Positions 44,250 through 52,866 of a DNA stretch of 64,000 bases are shown here, piece by piece. The DNA lies in NCBI GenBank assembly GCA_003246365.1, contig QKAN01000158.1, positions 1 through 64,000 of the forward strand, read 5' to 3'. The translations under genes were made by a program, and so were the position numbers. The stretch comes from Clostridia bacterium (GTDB lineage: Bacteria > Bacillota > Clostridia > Christensenellales > CAG-138). Position 1 is the stretch's first letter. Each line of letters opens with the position of its first letter. The notes beneath the pieces are model-generated. The model made no database searches, had not been told where the DNA came from, and saw nothing but the letters and a program-made list of their open reading frames with translations.

Positions 44250-44281
44250 TGTTGATGCATGTGTTTAGCTTTTACTGACTG

Positions 44282-45151
44282 TCATTCGAAATCAATTGCG
44301 GTGGATGATTCGCCTTCCGCGGGCGCGGTGCGGAACCCTTCGCAAAAGCGCGACGGAGAGAAACCGTATTCTCGAGCAAATGCCTTATAAAACGTGGTGT
44401 AATCCGAAAAACCGGTTTGCGCCGCACAGTCTCCCGCGCTAACCCCGCGGGCGAGCAGACGGCGCGCGCGTTGAAGCCGCAATTTTACGATATATTGATG
44501 CAGGGAAATGCCGGATTCCGCGTGAAAGCGGCGCATGAGATGCGACTTGCCTATATGGAGCGCACCGGCAATGGCATCCGCCCGTAAATCGCCGGAAAGA
44601 TGCGCACCGATATACGCCTCAACGCGGCGTAAAAAGGCGCTTGTTCCACCGCCTTGAATGCGAATCCGCGAAAGTTGCGTGAAAATGAGCCGAATATAGT
44701 CCGAATATACAGAGTCGCGCCCTGCAAAATCGGAAAAATCGCGTTCCAGTCGATCTTGCTCGACAGAGAGCAGAAACAACAAATTTCCTATGATTACACC
44801 TTCCGCCTCGGTAAGCTGCAACTCCAGCGGTTCGCCCCAGTCTTCGTCGGAGACGCGCATCATTAACTCCGGCGAAACCCAGAGAACCGTTCGCTGATAT
44901 GCGCTGGTTTCATCGAGAAAGCGGAGCGAATGCGAACAATCCGGCGGAAGAAGCAGAAGGGTGTTTTGTTTTAGGGGCACGACACGCTCTTCGATCAGAA
45001 ACTCCGCTTGTCCGCTCAAAAACAGATACAACTCAAAGAATTCGTGCCGATGCCGATAGACCCGGCGAATGTTGTTTTCGGCAAATGAGTTGAGCTCAAA
45101 TCCTCCCGGCAGACAGGAAGCGCCAATCGGATACGTAAAGTAACTTCTCAT
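44282..45151 (-). CDS. AraC-family transcriptional regulator
   Basis: A 289-residue regulator: N-terminal cupin sensing domain (about 1-150, RRVYRHRHEFFELYLFLSG, LLLPPDCSHSLRF) and C-terminal double helix-turn-helix (about 180-275, ADAIAGALHIGKSHLMRRFHAESG and GDCAAQTGFSDYTTFYKAFAREYGFSPSRF). It is divergent from the glycosidase operon and is its likely sugar-responsive activator. A 178-bp intergenic region separates the starts. The ligand is probably the operon's oligosaccharide; no direct evidence. Confidence 0.92.
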   Translation of the reverse strand: MRSYFTYPIGASCLPGGFELNSFAENNIRRVYRHRHEFFELYLFLSGQAEFLIEERVVPLKQNTLLLLPPDCSHSLRFLDETSAYQRTVLWVSPELMMRVSDEDWGEPLELQLTEAEGVIIGNLLFLLSVEQDRLERDFSDFAGRDSVYSDYIRLIFTQLSRIRIQGGGTSAFLRRVEAYIGAHLSGDLRADAIAGALHIGKSHLMRRFHAESGISLHQYIVKLRLQRARRLLARGVSAGDCAAQTGFSDYTTFYKAFAREYGFSPSRFCEGFRTAPAEGESSTAIDFE

Positions 45152-45277
45152 ATGCAGATCGTATCAAACAAATGCGCTTTTTTCAATTGATATTAGAAAA
45201 ATGCATTTATTAAAGCTTCGAATGCTCTATAGAAGCGCACGAAATTCAATGATAACGATATGTTTTGCAATAGAACA

Positions 45278-45299
45278 GGCGATTGCGCCGCCTTATAAT
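45278..45299 (+). promoter_or_regulatory. Promoter of the GH31 operon, activator dependent
   Basis: A good TATAAT (45294-45299) without a recognisable -35, where the inverted repeat GGCG-ATTG-CGCC (45278-45289) lies instead. This fits activation by the divergent AraC-family protein. AAAGGCGG 9 nt before the TTG start serves as ribosome binding site. Confidence 0.5.
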
Positions 45300-45329
45300 G
45301 GATTTATCTAGTAAAGGCGGTTTTTCACT

Positions 45330-47642
45330 TTGCCTCAATATCAGCATTTATTTCGACTGCACGAAAAATCAGATTTTCATAGCATCTATCACGCGGATGG
45401 GATTTCTTCGCGTGTCGATTTTTTAAGCGAATCGCTCGTGCGCATCGCGATACTTCCCGACGGAGCTCGACTGCTGCCGACTTATTCCGTCTGCCCGGAC
45501 GGCAACATGCCGCGGGAAGGACGGAACAGGCTTTCGACGGAAGGATTTCCGCTTTTTTCTCCGGTGCGTGAGGAAGAGTTTTCGTTTTCCTGGGGCGAAT
45601 ACAGGCTTTCGTTCGATCCCGTTAACTTTTCACTCCGTTTGACAAGAAATGATTTGCCGCTTTTGACCGATCGCGCACCGATGGGCTGCAATCTCGGCGG
45701 CGAATACGGTCCGAACATGCGGCATTATCTGGTGCGCGAGCCGGACGAGCGAATCTTCGGCCTGGGGGATAAGGCGGGACAACTCAACAAAGCCGGACGG
45801 CGGTTTCGTTTGGATAGTACGGACGCGATGGGTTACGACGCTGAAACAAGCGATCCGCTGTATCAGCATGTACCGTTCTACATTTGCCAGAACAAAGCCG
45901 GATTTGTCGGGGTGTTTTACGACACGCACGCAAGCTGCGCGTTTGATTTCGGGTGCGAAATCAGCAACTATAGCGGCGCATTCCGGTATGCTGAAATTGG
46001 CGAGCAGGCATTGGTTTACTATATTCTGCTCGGTACACTGCCCGAAATCGTCGCTTCGTTTTCTGCGCTCACGGGCGGATCGGCGTTTTTGCCGCGCCGC
46101 GCGCTTTATTTTGCGGGAAGCACGATGACATATACGGATGCGCCGGATGCGGATGCCCAGCTTCGTGCCTTTGCGGACGAATGCGGCGCACGCGGCTTTG
46201 CCTGCGGCGGGTTTTATCTTTCGTCGGGGTATACGTCAATCGGGCAAAAACGCTATGTCTTTTACTGGAACAATGAAAAGATACCGGAACCAAAATCGCT
46301 GGCGGCGTATTTTCGTGAGCGTGGCATTGAACTGATTGCCAACATCAAACCGGTGTTTTTAACCGATCATCCGTTATATGAGCATATTGCGCAAAACGGC
46401 TGGTTTCTGCGTTTGCCGGACGGATCGCCCGGGCTTACGCCGTTTTGGGACGGTCTCGGCAGTTGGTTGGATTTTTCGAATTCGGATGCATACGAATTCT
46501 GGATGAATCAGGTTACGAGCCAGTTGTTGGAAAATGGAATTGCAAGCACATGGAACGATAACAATGAATACGAAGTTTGGGATCAAAGCGTGTTGGCGAA
46601 TGGATTTGGCAATCCTTACCCTGCATATTTGGGGAAACCCACGTTTGCAATGCGAATGACGGCGGCTTCGCTGGAGGCGCAGCAGGCGTATTTTGGGGCG
46701 AACAAACGGCAGTTTATTTCGTCTCGTTCTGGTGCGGCCGGCATCTGCCGTATGGCGATGATCTGGAGCGGAGACAACCGAACGGAATGGAAAACGCTGC
46801 GCTATAATCACTATATGGGGCTGACGATGTCGCTCTCTGGCCTGTATCTATTTGGACACGATATCGGCGGGTTTGTCGGCCTTGCGCCGGAGAGGGAGCT
46901 GTTTCTCCGCTGGCTGCAACACGGCGTATTCACGCCACGCTTTACGATTCACAGCTGGAACGACGACGGGCGCGCTACGACGCCGTGGTTTTATGAAGAC
47001 CTTGTGCCTGCCGTGCGGGAGATTTTTGCGTTTCGCAGCCGCATATTACCGTATCTTTACGACGCGATGTACCGTGCGCATACCTATCATGAACCGATTC
47101 TGCGACCATTGATCTATGACGACTCATCCGCCGATTCGGAAAGCGACCTGTTTCTGGTCGGGGATTCACTGATGGCGGTTTGCGTGTTTGATTCGGGTGT
47201 AACGGAAATGAAGCTGTGTCTGCCGAAGAGTGAACACGGCTGGTATGACGAAAGCGGCGCATGGTTTTCGCAAGGCGAAGAAATATCACTCGCTTGTCCG
47301 GCAAATGGTGCGCCGAGAACGCTCCATAAAGGCGGCAGTGTATTTGCGCAAGACGATTCCGAAGATAGTTCAATTGAAGCTAAAGTTGAAGAATCGAAGC
47401 ATTTATTTACGGTATATGCCCAACAGAGCGGCACATTCCAGCGCGAATACTTCTTTGACGACGGAGAAAGTACTGCCTATCTCAATAACGACTGCATCGC
47501 AATTGAGTTTTCTGTGACCTGTACCTCGGAACAGGTGGATGTAAAATATCGCAATCTTGGCAACCAAACAATCACACCTGCGGTGCGGCTGATCGATCGG
47601 TTGAATCGAGTCTTGCATATTTCGAAAGGAGACGACGCATGA
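45330..47642 (+). CDS. Glycoside hydrolase family 31
   Basis: A 770-residue GH31 retaining alpha-glycosidase. After an N-terminal beta-sandwich (about 1-240, EPDERIFGLGDKAGQLNK) comes the (beta/alpha)8 barrel with the nucleophile Asp410 in WNDNNEYEVW and acid/base Asp482 in WSGDNR, then HDIGGF and a C-terminal sandwich. GH31 includes alpha-glucosidases, alpha-xylosidases and sulfoquinovosidases; the subfamily cannot be told by eye. There is no signal peptide, so it acts in the cytosol on imported sugar. The start is TTG. Its stop overlaps the next start (ATGA). Confidence 0.93.
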   Translation: MPQYQHLFRLHEKSDFHSIYHADGISSRVDFLSESLVRIAILPDGARLLPTYSVCPDGNMPREGRNRLSTEGFPLFSPVREEEFSFSWGEYRLSFDPVNFSLRLTRNDLPLLTDRAPMGCNLGGEYGPNMRHYLVREPDERIFGLGDKAGQLNKAGRRFRLDSTDAMGYDAETSDPLYQHVPFYICQNKAGFVGVFYDTHASCAFDFGCEISNYSGAFRYAEIGEQALVYYILLGTLPEIVASFSALTGGSAFLPRRALYFAGSTMTYTDAPDADAQLRAFADECGARGFACGGFYLSSGYTSIGQKRYVFYWNNEKIPEPKSLAAYFRERGIELIANIKPVFLTDHPLYEHIAQNGWFLRLPDGSPGLTPFWDGLGSWLDFSNSDAYEFWMNQVTSQLLENGIASTWNDNNEYEVWDQSVLANGFGNPYPAYLGKPTFAMRMTAASLEAQQAYFGANKRQFISSRSGAAGICRMAMIWSGDNRTEWKTLRYNHYMGLTMSLSGLYLFGHDIGGFVGLAPERELFLRWLQHGVFTPRFTIHSWNDDGRATTPWFYEDLVPAVREIFAFRSRILPYLYDAMYRAHTYHEPILRPLIYDDSSADSESDLFLVGDSLMAVCVFDSGVTEMKLCLPKSEHGWYDESGAWFSQGEEISLACPANGAPRTLHKGGSVFAQDDSEDSSIEAKVEESKHLFTVYAQQSGTFQREYFFDDGESTAYLNNDCIAIEFSVTCTSEQVDVKYRNLGNQTITPAVRLIDRLNRVLHISKGDDA

Positions 47643-49378
47643 GTTACCGCGTTCGAGACGATTGCAAACTGGAAACCGAACTACCGATGCACGAGCCTGC
47701 CCCGTATGATCTGAGCAACCTGACGATTTCCGCATGCGTGGACGGGCTGTCGCTCAACAAACTCTCGCTCAGCGGCGCATACGATGCGGTGCTGCAAGGC
47801 GGATATTACGGTGTATGCGGAAAGCGCGCGCCGGACGATCCGGCGGCAACGCGGCAAGTCGTTGCCTACGGGCGCGTGCAGGAAACGAAATTCTCGATTT
47901 GCGATGCAACCTATACCGCGCGCTGGGTGATGGGTTCCGATTCGCCTGTGTTGTTTTTAAAACTGCATGCGCAAGGATGTCATCCGTTCTATCTGGATTA
48001 TAACTTCGGTGTGCAATGTATGTCGGAACGGCTGAATTTGCTTGCAACCTCGCCGCTGACGCTGCGCGAACGTGAAGGCGATTTTCTGCATTACTCCGTC
48101 AGCGTGAAGGCATCCGCATACAAAGACGCGTTTTTTGCGGATCTCGCAATTGCTTTCGATCTGGGAATGACATTGACGCAGGATGCGCTGGTGGATGCCA
48201 CGGCTCAGGCAGAAGCAGATGCGGAAGCGTACTTTGCCTATCTTGTTTCGCTGGCAAAGCCAAATGAAGACGCGGCGATGAAAGCGTATGCGCTCAATGC
48301 GGCGTTTTCCAGCTATAAATCATTTAGCGGCTTTTCCGGCTTTTTCGCGGGTGTAAATTATGCCGCGCCTGCGCGCACGTATTATCGGGACGGGTATTAT
48401 ACCGCGCTTGCGGTTTTACCGTATCGTCCGGATTGGGTACGGGAGCAAATTCTTACGCTCGCGCGCGGCGTTGCAAGGGACGGCTCCTGCGGATCTGCGG
48501 TAGACGCAAACGGCGAACCCTGGTGGCGCGATCACGCCGATAGCCCGCTGTTTTTCGCGCTGCTGTTATACGCTTATGTTAGCGCAACGGGTGACGATGC
48601 GTTGTTGAACACGGACGATATATCGCAAAAACTGACCGCCGCTCTGGATGCAACCGTCGCCGCGTTGAACGAAAACGGGTTGCTGTATCGCGACCCCGCT
48701 TCCCGGCATGACTGGGCGGATAATGTATTTCGTGAAGGGCATGTTACCTATATCGAATGTCTGGCTTACGGCGCATTGCGGTTGGGCGGAATGTTGCTTG
48801 CGGATGCAAAGCGCTATACCGAGGCAGCGGAGCGGGTGAAGACCGGCATCAACGCCATGCTTTGGGACGAGAAGCTCGGCTACTATGTGAACTTTAAAAC
48901 GCCGGAAGAGACGGAGACAAATCTGTCGATCGATACGGTGTTTGCCGCGCTGTTCGATATTGCGCCGCCGGAGCGCGCAAAACGGATGCTTTTGCGCATG
49001 GAAGTACTGCTCGAAACCAGAAACAATACGCGGTTTGGCGACTTCGGCACGCTTTGCGTCTATCCGCCGTACAGCTCTGCCGAACGGCTGGTGGAAAAGA
49101 GCGCATATCCGCTTCGCTACCACAACGGGGCGGAATGGCCGTATCTTTCCGCGCTGTATGCGTTTGCCAAGAAAATACACGGCATGGAACATCGTTATCC
49201 GCTGACGCGCTGGTATGAAACCGGACTGGAGAAAGGGTTTGCCACGCCGGTTGAGTATTTTTCTCCCTATTATCCGGCTGGCGGCATGCTGCAAGGCTGG
49301 AGTGCGATGGCAGCGTTTGCAATGGATCATGACAGCCCGGACGGATTTTTTTTCGGTAAATTGAGCTTATTAAAATAA
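47639..49378 (+). CDS. MGH1-type / GDE-like (alpha/alpha)6 glycoside hydrolase
   Basis: A 579-residue cytosolic protein with an N-terminal beta domain (about 1-190) and an (alpha/alpha)6 catalytic barrel (about 200-560). Conserved runs include YYRDGYYTALAVLPYRPDWV, GEPWWRDHADSPLFFALL and SRHDWADNVF, which match the mannosylglycerate-hydrolase/debranching-enzyme (MGH1-like) superfamily, with Asp in RDG and the WRDHAD loop as likely catalytic carboxylates. It is translationally coupled to the GH31 gene, so both probably work on one alpha-linked oligosaccharide. The exact family is uncertain. Confidence 0.8.
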   Translation: MSYRVRDDCKLETELPMHEPAPYDLSNLTISACVDGLSLNKLSLSGAYDAVLQGGYYGVCGKRAPDDPAATRQVVAYGRVQETKFSICDATYTARWVMGSDSPVLFLKLHAQGCHPFYLDYNFGVQCMSERLNLLATSPLTLREREGDFLHYSVSVKASAYKDAFFADLAIAFDLGMTLTQDALVDATAQAEADAEAYFAYLVSLAKPNEDAAMKAYALNAAFSSYKSFSGFSGFFAGVNYAAPARTYYRDGYYTALAVLPYRPDWVREQILTLARGVARDGSCGSAVDANGEPWWRDHADSPLFFALLLYAYVSATGDDALLNTDDISQKLTAALDATVAALNENGLLYRDPASRHDWADNVFREGHVTYIECLAYGALRLGGMLLADAKRYTEAAERVKTGINAMLWDEKLGYYVNFKTPEETETNLSIDTVFAALFDIAPPERAKRMLLRMEVLLETRNNTRFGDFGTLCVYPPYSSAERLVEKSAYPLRYHNGAEWPYLSALYAFAKKIHGMEHRYPLTRWYETGLEKGFATPVEYFSPYYPAGGMLQGWSAMAAFAMDHDSPDGFFFGKLSLLK

Positions 49379-49420
49379 CCAATTTTAAATCAATATCAAA
49401 TCAATCAGGAGGATGACACT

Positions 49421-50749
49421 GTGGAACAACTTCCCAACACCCCCTATCGCGAGCTGAAGGGCGGACAGCAGGTTACCTATGCGGTCGGCCACCTCGGCCC
49501 GGGTATGCTCAGCCAATTTATCACCACTTGGCTGCTGTTGTTTATGACAGGAAACGCGGACAACCCGATTCTCTCCGGCACATTGGTTGGCACGGCGACG
49601 CTGTTCGGGCGCATTGTAGACGGCGTGGCGGACCCGCTGGTAGCCAACTGGAGCGATAACATCCGCGGCAAGCGAATGGGGCGCAGGCTGCCGTTTATGC
49701 TGCTCGGTACGCTGCCGATGATCTTTTGTTTTCTAATGGTCTGGATCACCCCACAGGCGGCGCAGACCGAACTGGCGCGGTTCATCTGGCTGTTTATCTT
49801 CCTGAACGGGTTTTACTTCTTCTATACCGTTGTTGTTAACCCGTATTTTGCGTTGCTGCCGGAGATCGCCAAGGACGACAAACAGAGAATCTTCATCCAG
49901 AGCTTTGTTTCCGTATTCGGCATTCTCGGTATGGGCATCGCGCTCGGCGCGTCCGGTTTTTTGATCAATGCAATCGGGTATCTCGGCGCTGGAGCCGTAC
50001 TCAGCGTGATTTGCGCGCTCGTGATGGTGGTGCCCGCGCTGGTGATTAAAACCAACAAAGACTATGTGCCCGCGCCCGCGCCGAACCAGACGAAGAACCT
50101 GTTTAAAAACATTGCGGGCGCATTCCAGAATGACAAATTTGTAAAATACATCATCGGGTTTGCGACGTTCTTCATTGGGTTCCAGCTGATTCAATATAAC
50201 CTTGCGTTTGTTACGACCATATCTCTCGGGCTGGAAAAAGGCATGTCCAGCACGCTGTTCATCGTTTCGGTCGTTTGCGCGCTGGCGTTTATTCCGCTAT
50301 ACAACGTGTTCGTCAAGAAGTTTGGCACGGTCAAATCTTTGATGATTTCGATGGCGAGCTACGCGATTGTCGCGATACTCATCATGACGCTGCCGCAGAT
50401 TCAGGGTATTTCGGGAACGATTCTCGGCTTTGTGCTCATGGCGCTGCTTGGGTTCCCATACAGCGGATTGATGGTCATCCCGAATGTTCTGGTTTCGGAA
50501 ATTATCGACGACGACTACCGCCGATTTGAGGTGCGCAGAGAAGCGATGTTCTTTGGCGTACAGGGGCTGGTGAACAAGCTTGCTACCGCGTTTGCGTCGT
50601 TTGCCGTAGGCGTTTTGCACGATCTTTTGGGCAGCACGGCGGAGCATCCGCTCGGCATCACCATCGTGGCTCCCGTTGCGGCGGCGTTTGCGCTGTTTGG
50701 CTTTTTCGTGATGATCCGGCTGAACAGGGAGAAGGCGGCGCAGCCGTGA
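49421..50749 (+). CDS. GPH-family sugar:cation symporter
   Basis: A 442-residue major-facilitator protein of the glycoside-pentoside-hexuronide family with twelve predicted helices. The signature GRIVDGVADPLVANWSDNIRGKRMGRRLPFML (DG...DP...SD...GRR) is intact, and RRFEVRREAMFFGVQGLVNKLATAF is the second conserved loop. It probably imports the di- or oligosaccharide that the two hydrolases upstream degrade. The start is GTG 49421 after AGGAGG; an out-of-frame ATG lies between. The stop overlaps the PIG-L start. Confidence 0.92.
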   Translation: MEQLPNTPYRELKGGQQVTYAVGHLGPGMLSQFITTWLLLFMTGNADNPILSGTLVGTATLFGRIVDGVADPLVANWSDNIRGKRMGRRLPFMLLGTLPMIFCFLMVWITPQAAQTELARFIWLFIFLNGFYFFYTVVVNPYFALLPEIAKDDKQRIFIQSFVSVFGILGMGIALGASGFLINAIGYLGAGAVLSVICALVMVVPALVIKTNKDYVPAPAPNQTKNLFKNIAGAFQNDKFVKYIIGFATFFIGFQLIQYNLAFVTTISLGLEKGMSSTLFIVSVVCALAFIPLYNVFVKKFGTVKSLMISMASYAIVAILIMTLPQIQGISGTILGFVLMALLGFPYSGLMVIPNVLVSEIIDDDYRRFEVRREAMFFGVQGLVNKLATAFASFAVGVLHDLLGSTAEHPLGITIVAPVAAAFALFGFFVMIRLNREKAAQP

Positions 50750-51579
50750 TTTGGGTGATTTTTGCGCTTGCTCTCGTTCTGATGTTGCTGTTTGGCGTGC
50801 TTTTGTTTGCAAACAGATTTGTGAATCAATCCGGCGTGCCGCGGCTGAATCGGAAGATCGAATTCAACAAAGACGACCGTATTTTGTATGTTGTTGCGCA
50901 TCCGGACGACGAAGTGCTGATGAGCGGAACGCTTTCGTTGCTTAAGCGCAGATACGGTCTGCCGGTCAAGGCGCTGTATTTGACGCACGGCGAGGATGGG
51001 CCGACGTTTGACCTCGTACCCAAGAGCGGGCTGAAAGCGCGCAGAACGCAGGAACTCGGACGCGTAAAAGAGATACTTGCGCTCGACGAAATGGTTGTTT
51101 GTGAGTATCCCGATCGCTATCTGGTAAACCAGAACTTCGACGCTGTCTGCGAAACCGTGCGAAAAGAAGCGGGATCGTTTCACCCGACGTATGTTTTTAC
51201 GTTTGACGAAAACATTGGCATGTACGGGCACACGGATCATGTGACCGCGGGGAAAGCCGCCGTACAGGTTGCACGGAAGATCGAGAGCGTAAAAGGCGTG
51301 TTTCAGATGACACTGCCAAGCGGCATGCTGTCGCTTGCGCTTAAGATGAGCAAAACATTCCGCGAACGGTATGACGCCGAACACGGATTGCCGCAGCCGA
51401 ATGTTGCCGCGAACATCTATCGCTGGCGCAAAATTCGATTTGCGGTTACGCGCGCACACGAAACGCAGACCGCGGTGATGCGCGAACTGCAGCCGTATTA
51501 CGACAAACTGCCGCGCTGGCTGTATTATGCGATTTTTGACCGCGAATACTTTTTCTATCGCGAACGAAACGAGCTGTAA
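50746..51579 (+). CDS. PIG-L family deacetylase with N-terminal TM
   Basis: A 277-residue LmbE/PIG-L zinc deacetylase. An N-terminal membrane helix (about 1-22) is followed by the zinc and catalytic motifs AHPDDEVLMSG (His/Asp/Asp), LTHGEDGP and GHTDHVT (second His pair). It removes N-acetyl groups from GlcNAc-like sugars or thiols' sugar precursors. GTG 50746 overlaps the symporter's TGA. The anchored form and the operon context suggest processing of an N-acetylated sugar; orientation of the domain relative to the membrane is uncertain. Confidence 0.9.
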   Translation: MIWVIFALALVLMLLFGVLLFANRFVNQSGVPRLNRKIEFNKDDRILYVVAHPDDEVLMSGTLSLLKRRYGLPVKALYLTHGEDGPTFDLVPKSGLKARRTQELGRVKEILALDEMVVCEYPDRYLVNQNFDAVCETVRKEAGSFHPTYVFTFDENIGMYGHTDHVTAGKAAVQVARKIESVKGVFQMTLPSGMLSLALKMSKTFRERYDAEHGLPQPNVAANIYRWRKIRFAVTRAHETQTAVMRELQPYYDKLPRWLYYAIFDREYFFYRERNEL

Positions 51580-51591
51580 CTAGAACGAATT

Positions 51592-51668
51592 AAATTGATG
51601 CCCGCGTCTATTCAAGCTAAGACAGAATATATTCTGATTTACTTGAGATAAGGCGCGGGTATTGAATT
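51592..51668. repeat. 76-bp imperfect inverted repeat
   Basis: Outer arms AATTgATGCCCGCG (51593-51606) and CGCGGGTATtgAATT (51654-51668), inner arms TCAAG/CTTGA and CAGAAT-AT-ATTCTG at the centre (about 51624-51637). It follows the PIG-L stop by 13 bp and lacks a T tract, so it is either an extended transcript-end structure or a small MITE-like/REP element. A TATAAT (51734-51739) beyond it may serve the Rieske gene. Confidence 0.5.
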
Positions 51669-51784
51669 GCGCAAAATTGCAAATAAGTTGATCAGTTCGA
51701 AGATTTTCAGCGGTCAAATTTGCATGTCTGCGATATAATGGAGAAAAGAAAATCTTGAGTGACCATGTCGCAAGGAGAAAGACG

Positions 51785-52759
51785 ATGATCAAAAACCAAT
51801 GGTATGCGGTGCTCCCGTCCAAAGCGGTTCGTCAAAATCGCATTGTCGCGGCGAAACGGCTGAATCTGGAACTTGCCTTTTTCAGAACCGAATCCGGCGC
51901 GCTCGGGTGCGTTGCCGACCAATGCACACACCGCGGAGCCGCGCTGAGCAAGGGCGTTGTCAAAGGCGAATGCATCAGCTGCCCGTTTCATGCGCTGGAA
52001 TTCGACGCTACGGGCGCATGCCGCTTTATACCGGCCAACGGCAAAGCCTCCACGCAGAACATCGAACGATACAATGTGAAACACTATCCGGTGCGGGAAG
52101 CGCACGGGATCATCTACCTATGGTACGGTGAAGAAGGAAAAGAGATCGAAGAACTTCCGTTTTTCCCGGATGAACTGGACGAAAGTTATGCGTTTAGCGA
52201 GCTGGAAGACCACTGGAATTCGCACTATTCCCGCTGCATCGAAAACCAGCTCGACGTTGTGCATGTTCCAATTGTGCACTACAACACAATCGGACGGGGC
52301 AACAAGACGCTGGTGAATGGTCCGCGGGTGGAATATACGGACGGTGTGATTTTAACCAGTGCAAACAATGAAACGGATCAGGGGCAAAAGCCGAAACCGC
52401 CTGCGCAATGCGTCATCAAGCCAACCTATCTGAAGTTTCGGTTTCCCAACATATGGCTCAACCATATCTCGGATCGGGTTAAAGTGATGATCTATTTTGC
52501 GCCGGTTGACGAAGAGAACACAGTTCTCTATATCCGGTTTTATTCGAAAGCGACCGGAATGCGCTGGCTGAATCAAATAATCGCGCAAATCGGTAAACCG
52601 ATGAACAAGGTGATCGAGCGGCAGGATAAGCGCGTTGTAATCACGCAAAAACCGAAAGTTTCGTCCTTCCGTTCTGGTGAAAAGCTGCTGACCGGCGACG
52701 GCCCGATTTTGATGTACCGGAAGATCAGGGACGAATATCAGACAAAGAGCGCAGAATAA
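51785..52759 (+). CDS. Rieske [2Fe-2S] mononuclear-iron oxygenase
   Basis: A 324-residue aromatic-ring-hydroxylase-type protein. The Rieske domain (about 5-115) binds [2Fe-2S] through Cys47/His49 and Cys66/His69 (CTHRG...CPFHAL). The catalytic domain (about 120-324) has the N-x2-D-x2-H-x4-H iron motif N154/D157/H160/H165, so both redox centres look intact. Family members hydroxylate aromatics, demethylate or oxidise sterol-like and pheophorbide-like substrates using O2 and a ferredoxin reductase. No reductase gene is adjacent. ATG 51785 follows AAGGAGAAA. Substrate unknown. Confidence 0.9.
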   Translation: MIKNQWYAVLPSKAVRQNRIVAAKRLNLELAFFRTESGALGCVADQCTHRGAALSKGVVKGECISCPFHALEFDATGACRFIPANGKASTQNIERYNVKHYPVREAHGIIYLWYGEEGKEIEELPFFPDELDESYAFSELEDHWNSHYSRCIENQLDVVHVPIVHYNTIGRGNKTLVNGPRVEYTDGVILTSANNETDQGQKPKPPAQCVIKPTYLKFRFPNIWLNHISDRVKVMIYFAPVDEENTVLYIRFYSKATGMRWLNQIIAQIGKPMNKVIERQDKRVVITQKPKVSSFRSGEKLLTGDGPILMYRKIRDEYQTKSAE

Positions 52760-52820
52760 ACCACTGTGAAATCAATTATGACGGGTTCCTCAACACAATA
52801 AATCTTTAAAATGCTAAATA

Positions 52821-52859
52821 AAAACCGCCTTCATCTTTGCGATGTGCGGCGGTTTTTTT
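52821..52859. terminator. Bidirectional terminator between convergent genes
   Basis: AAAACCGCC pairs with GGCGGTTTT, with an inner CATC/GATG pairing and a seven-T tail. It separates the Rieske gene and the Cys-rich protein gene. Confidence 0.85.
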
Positions 52860-52866
52860 GCTGCGT

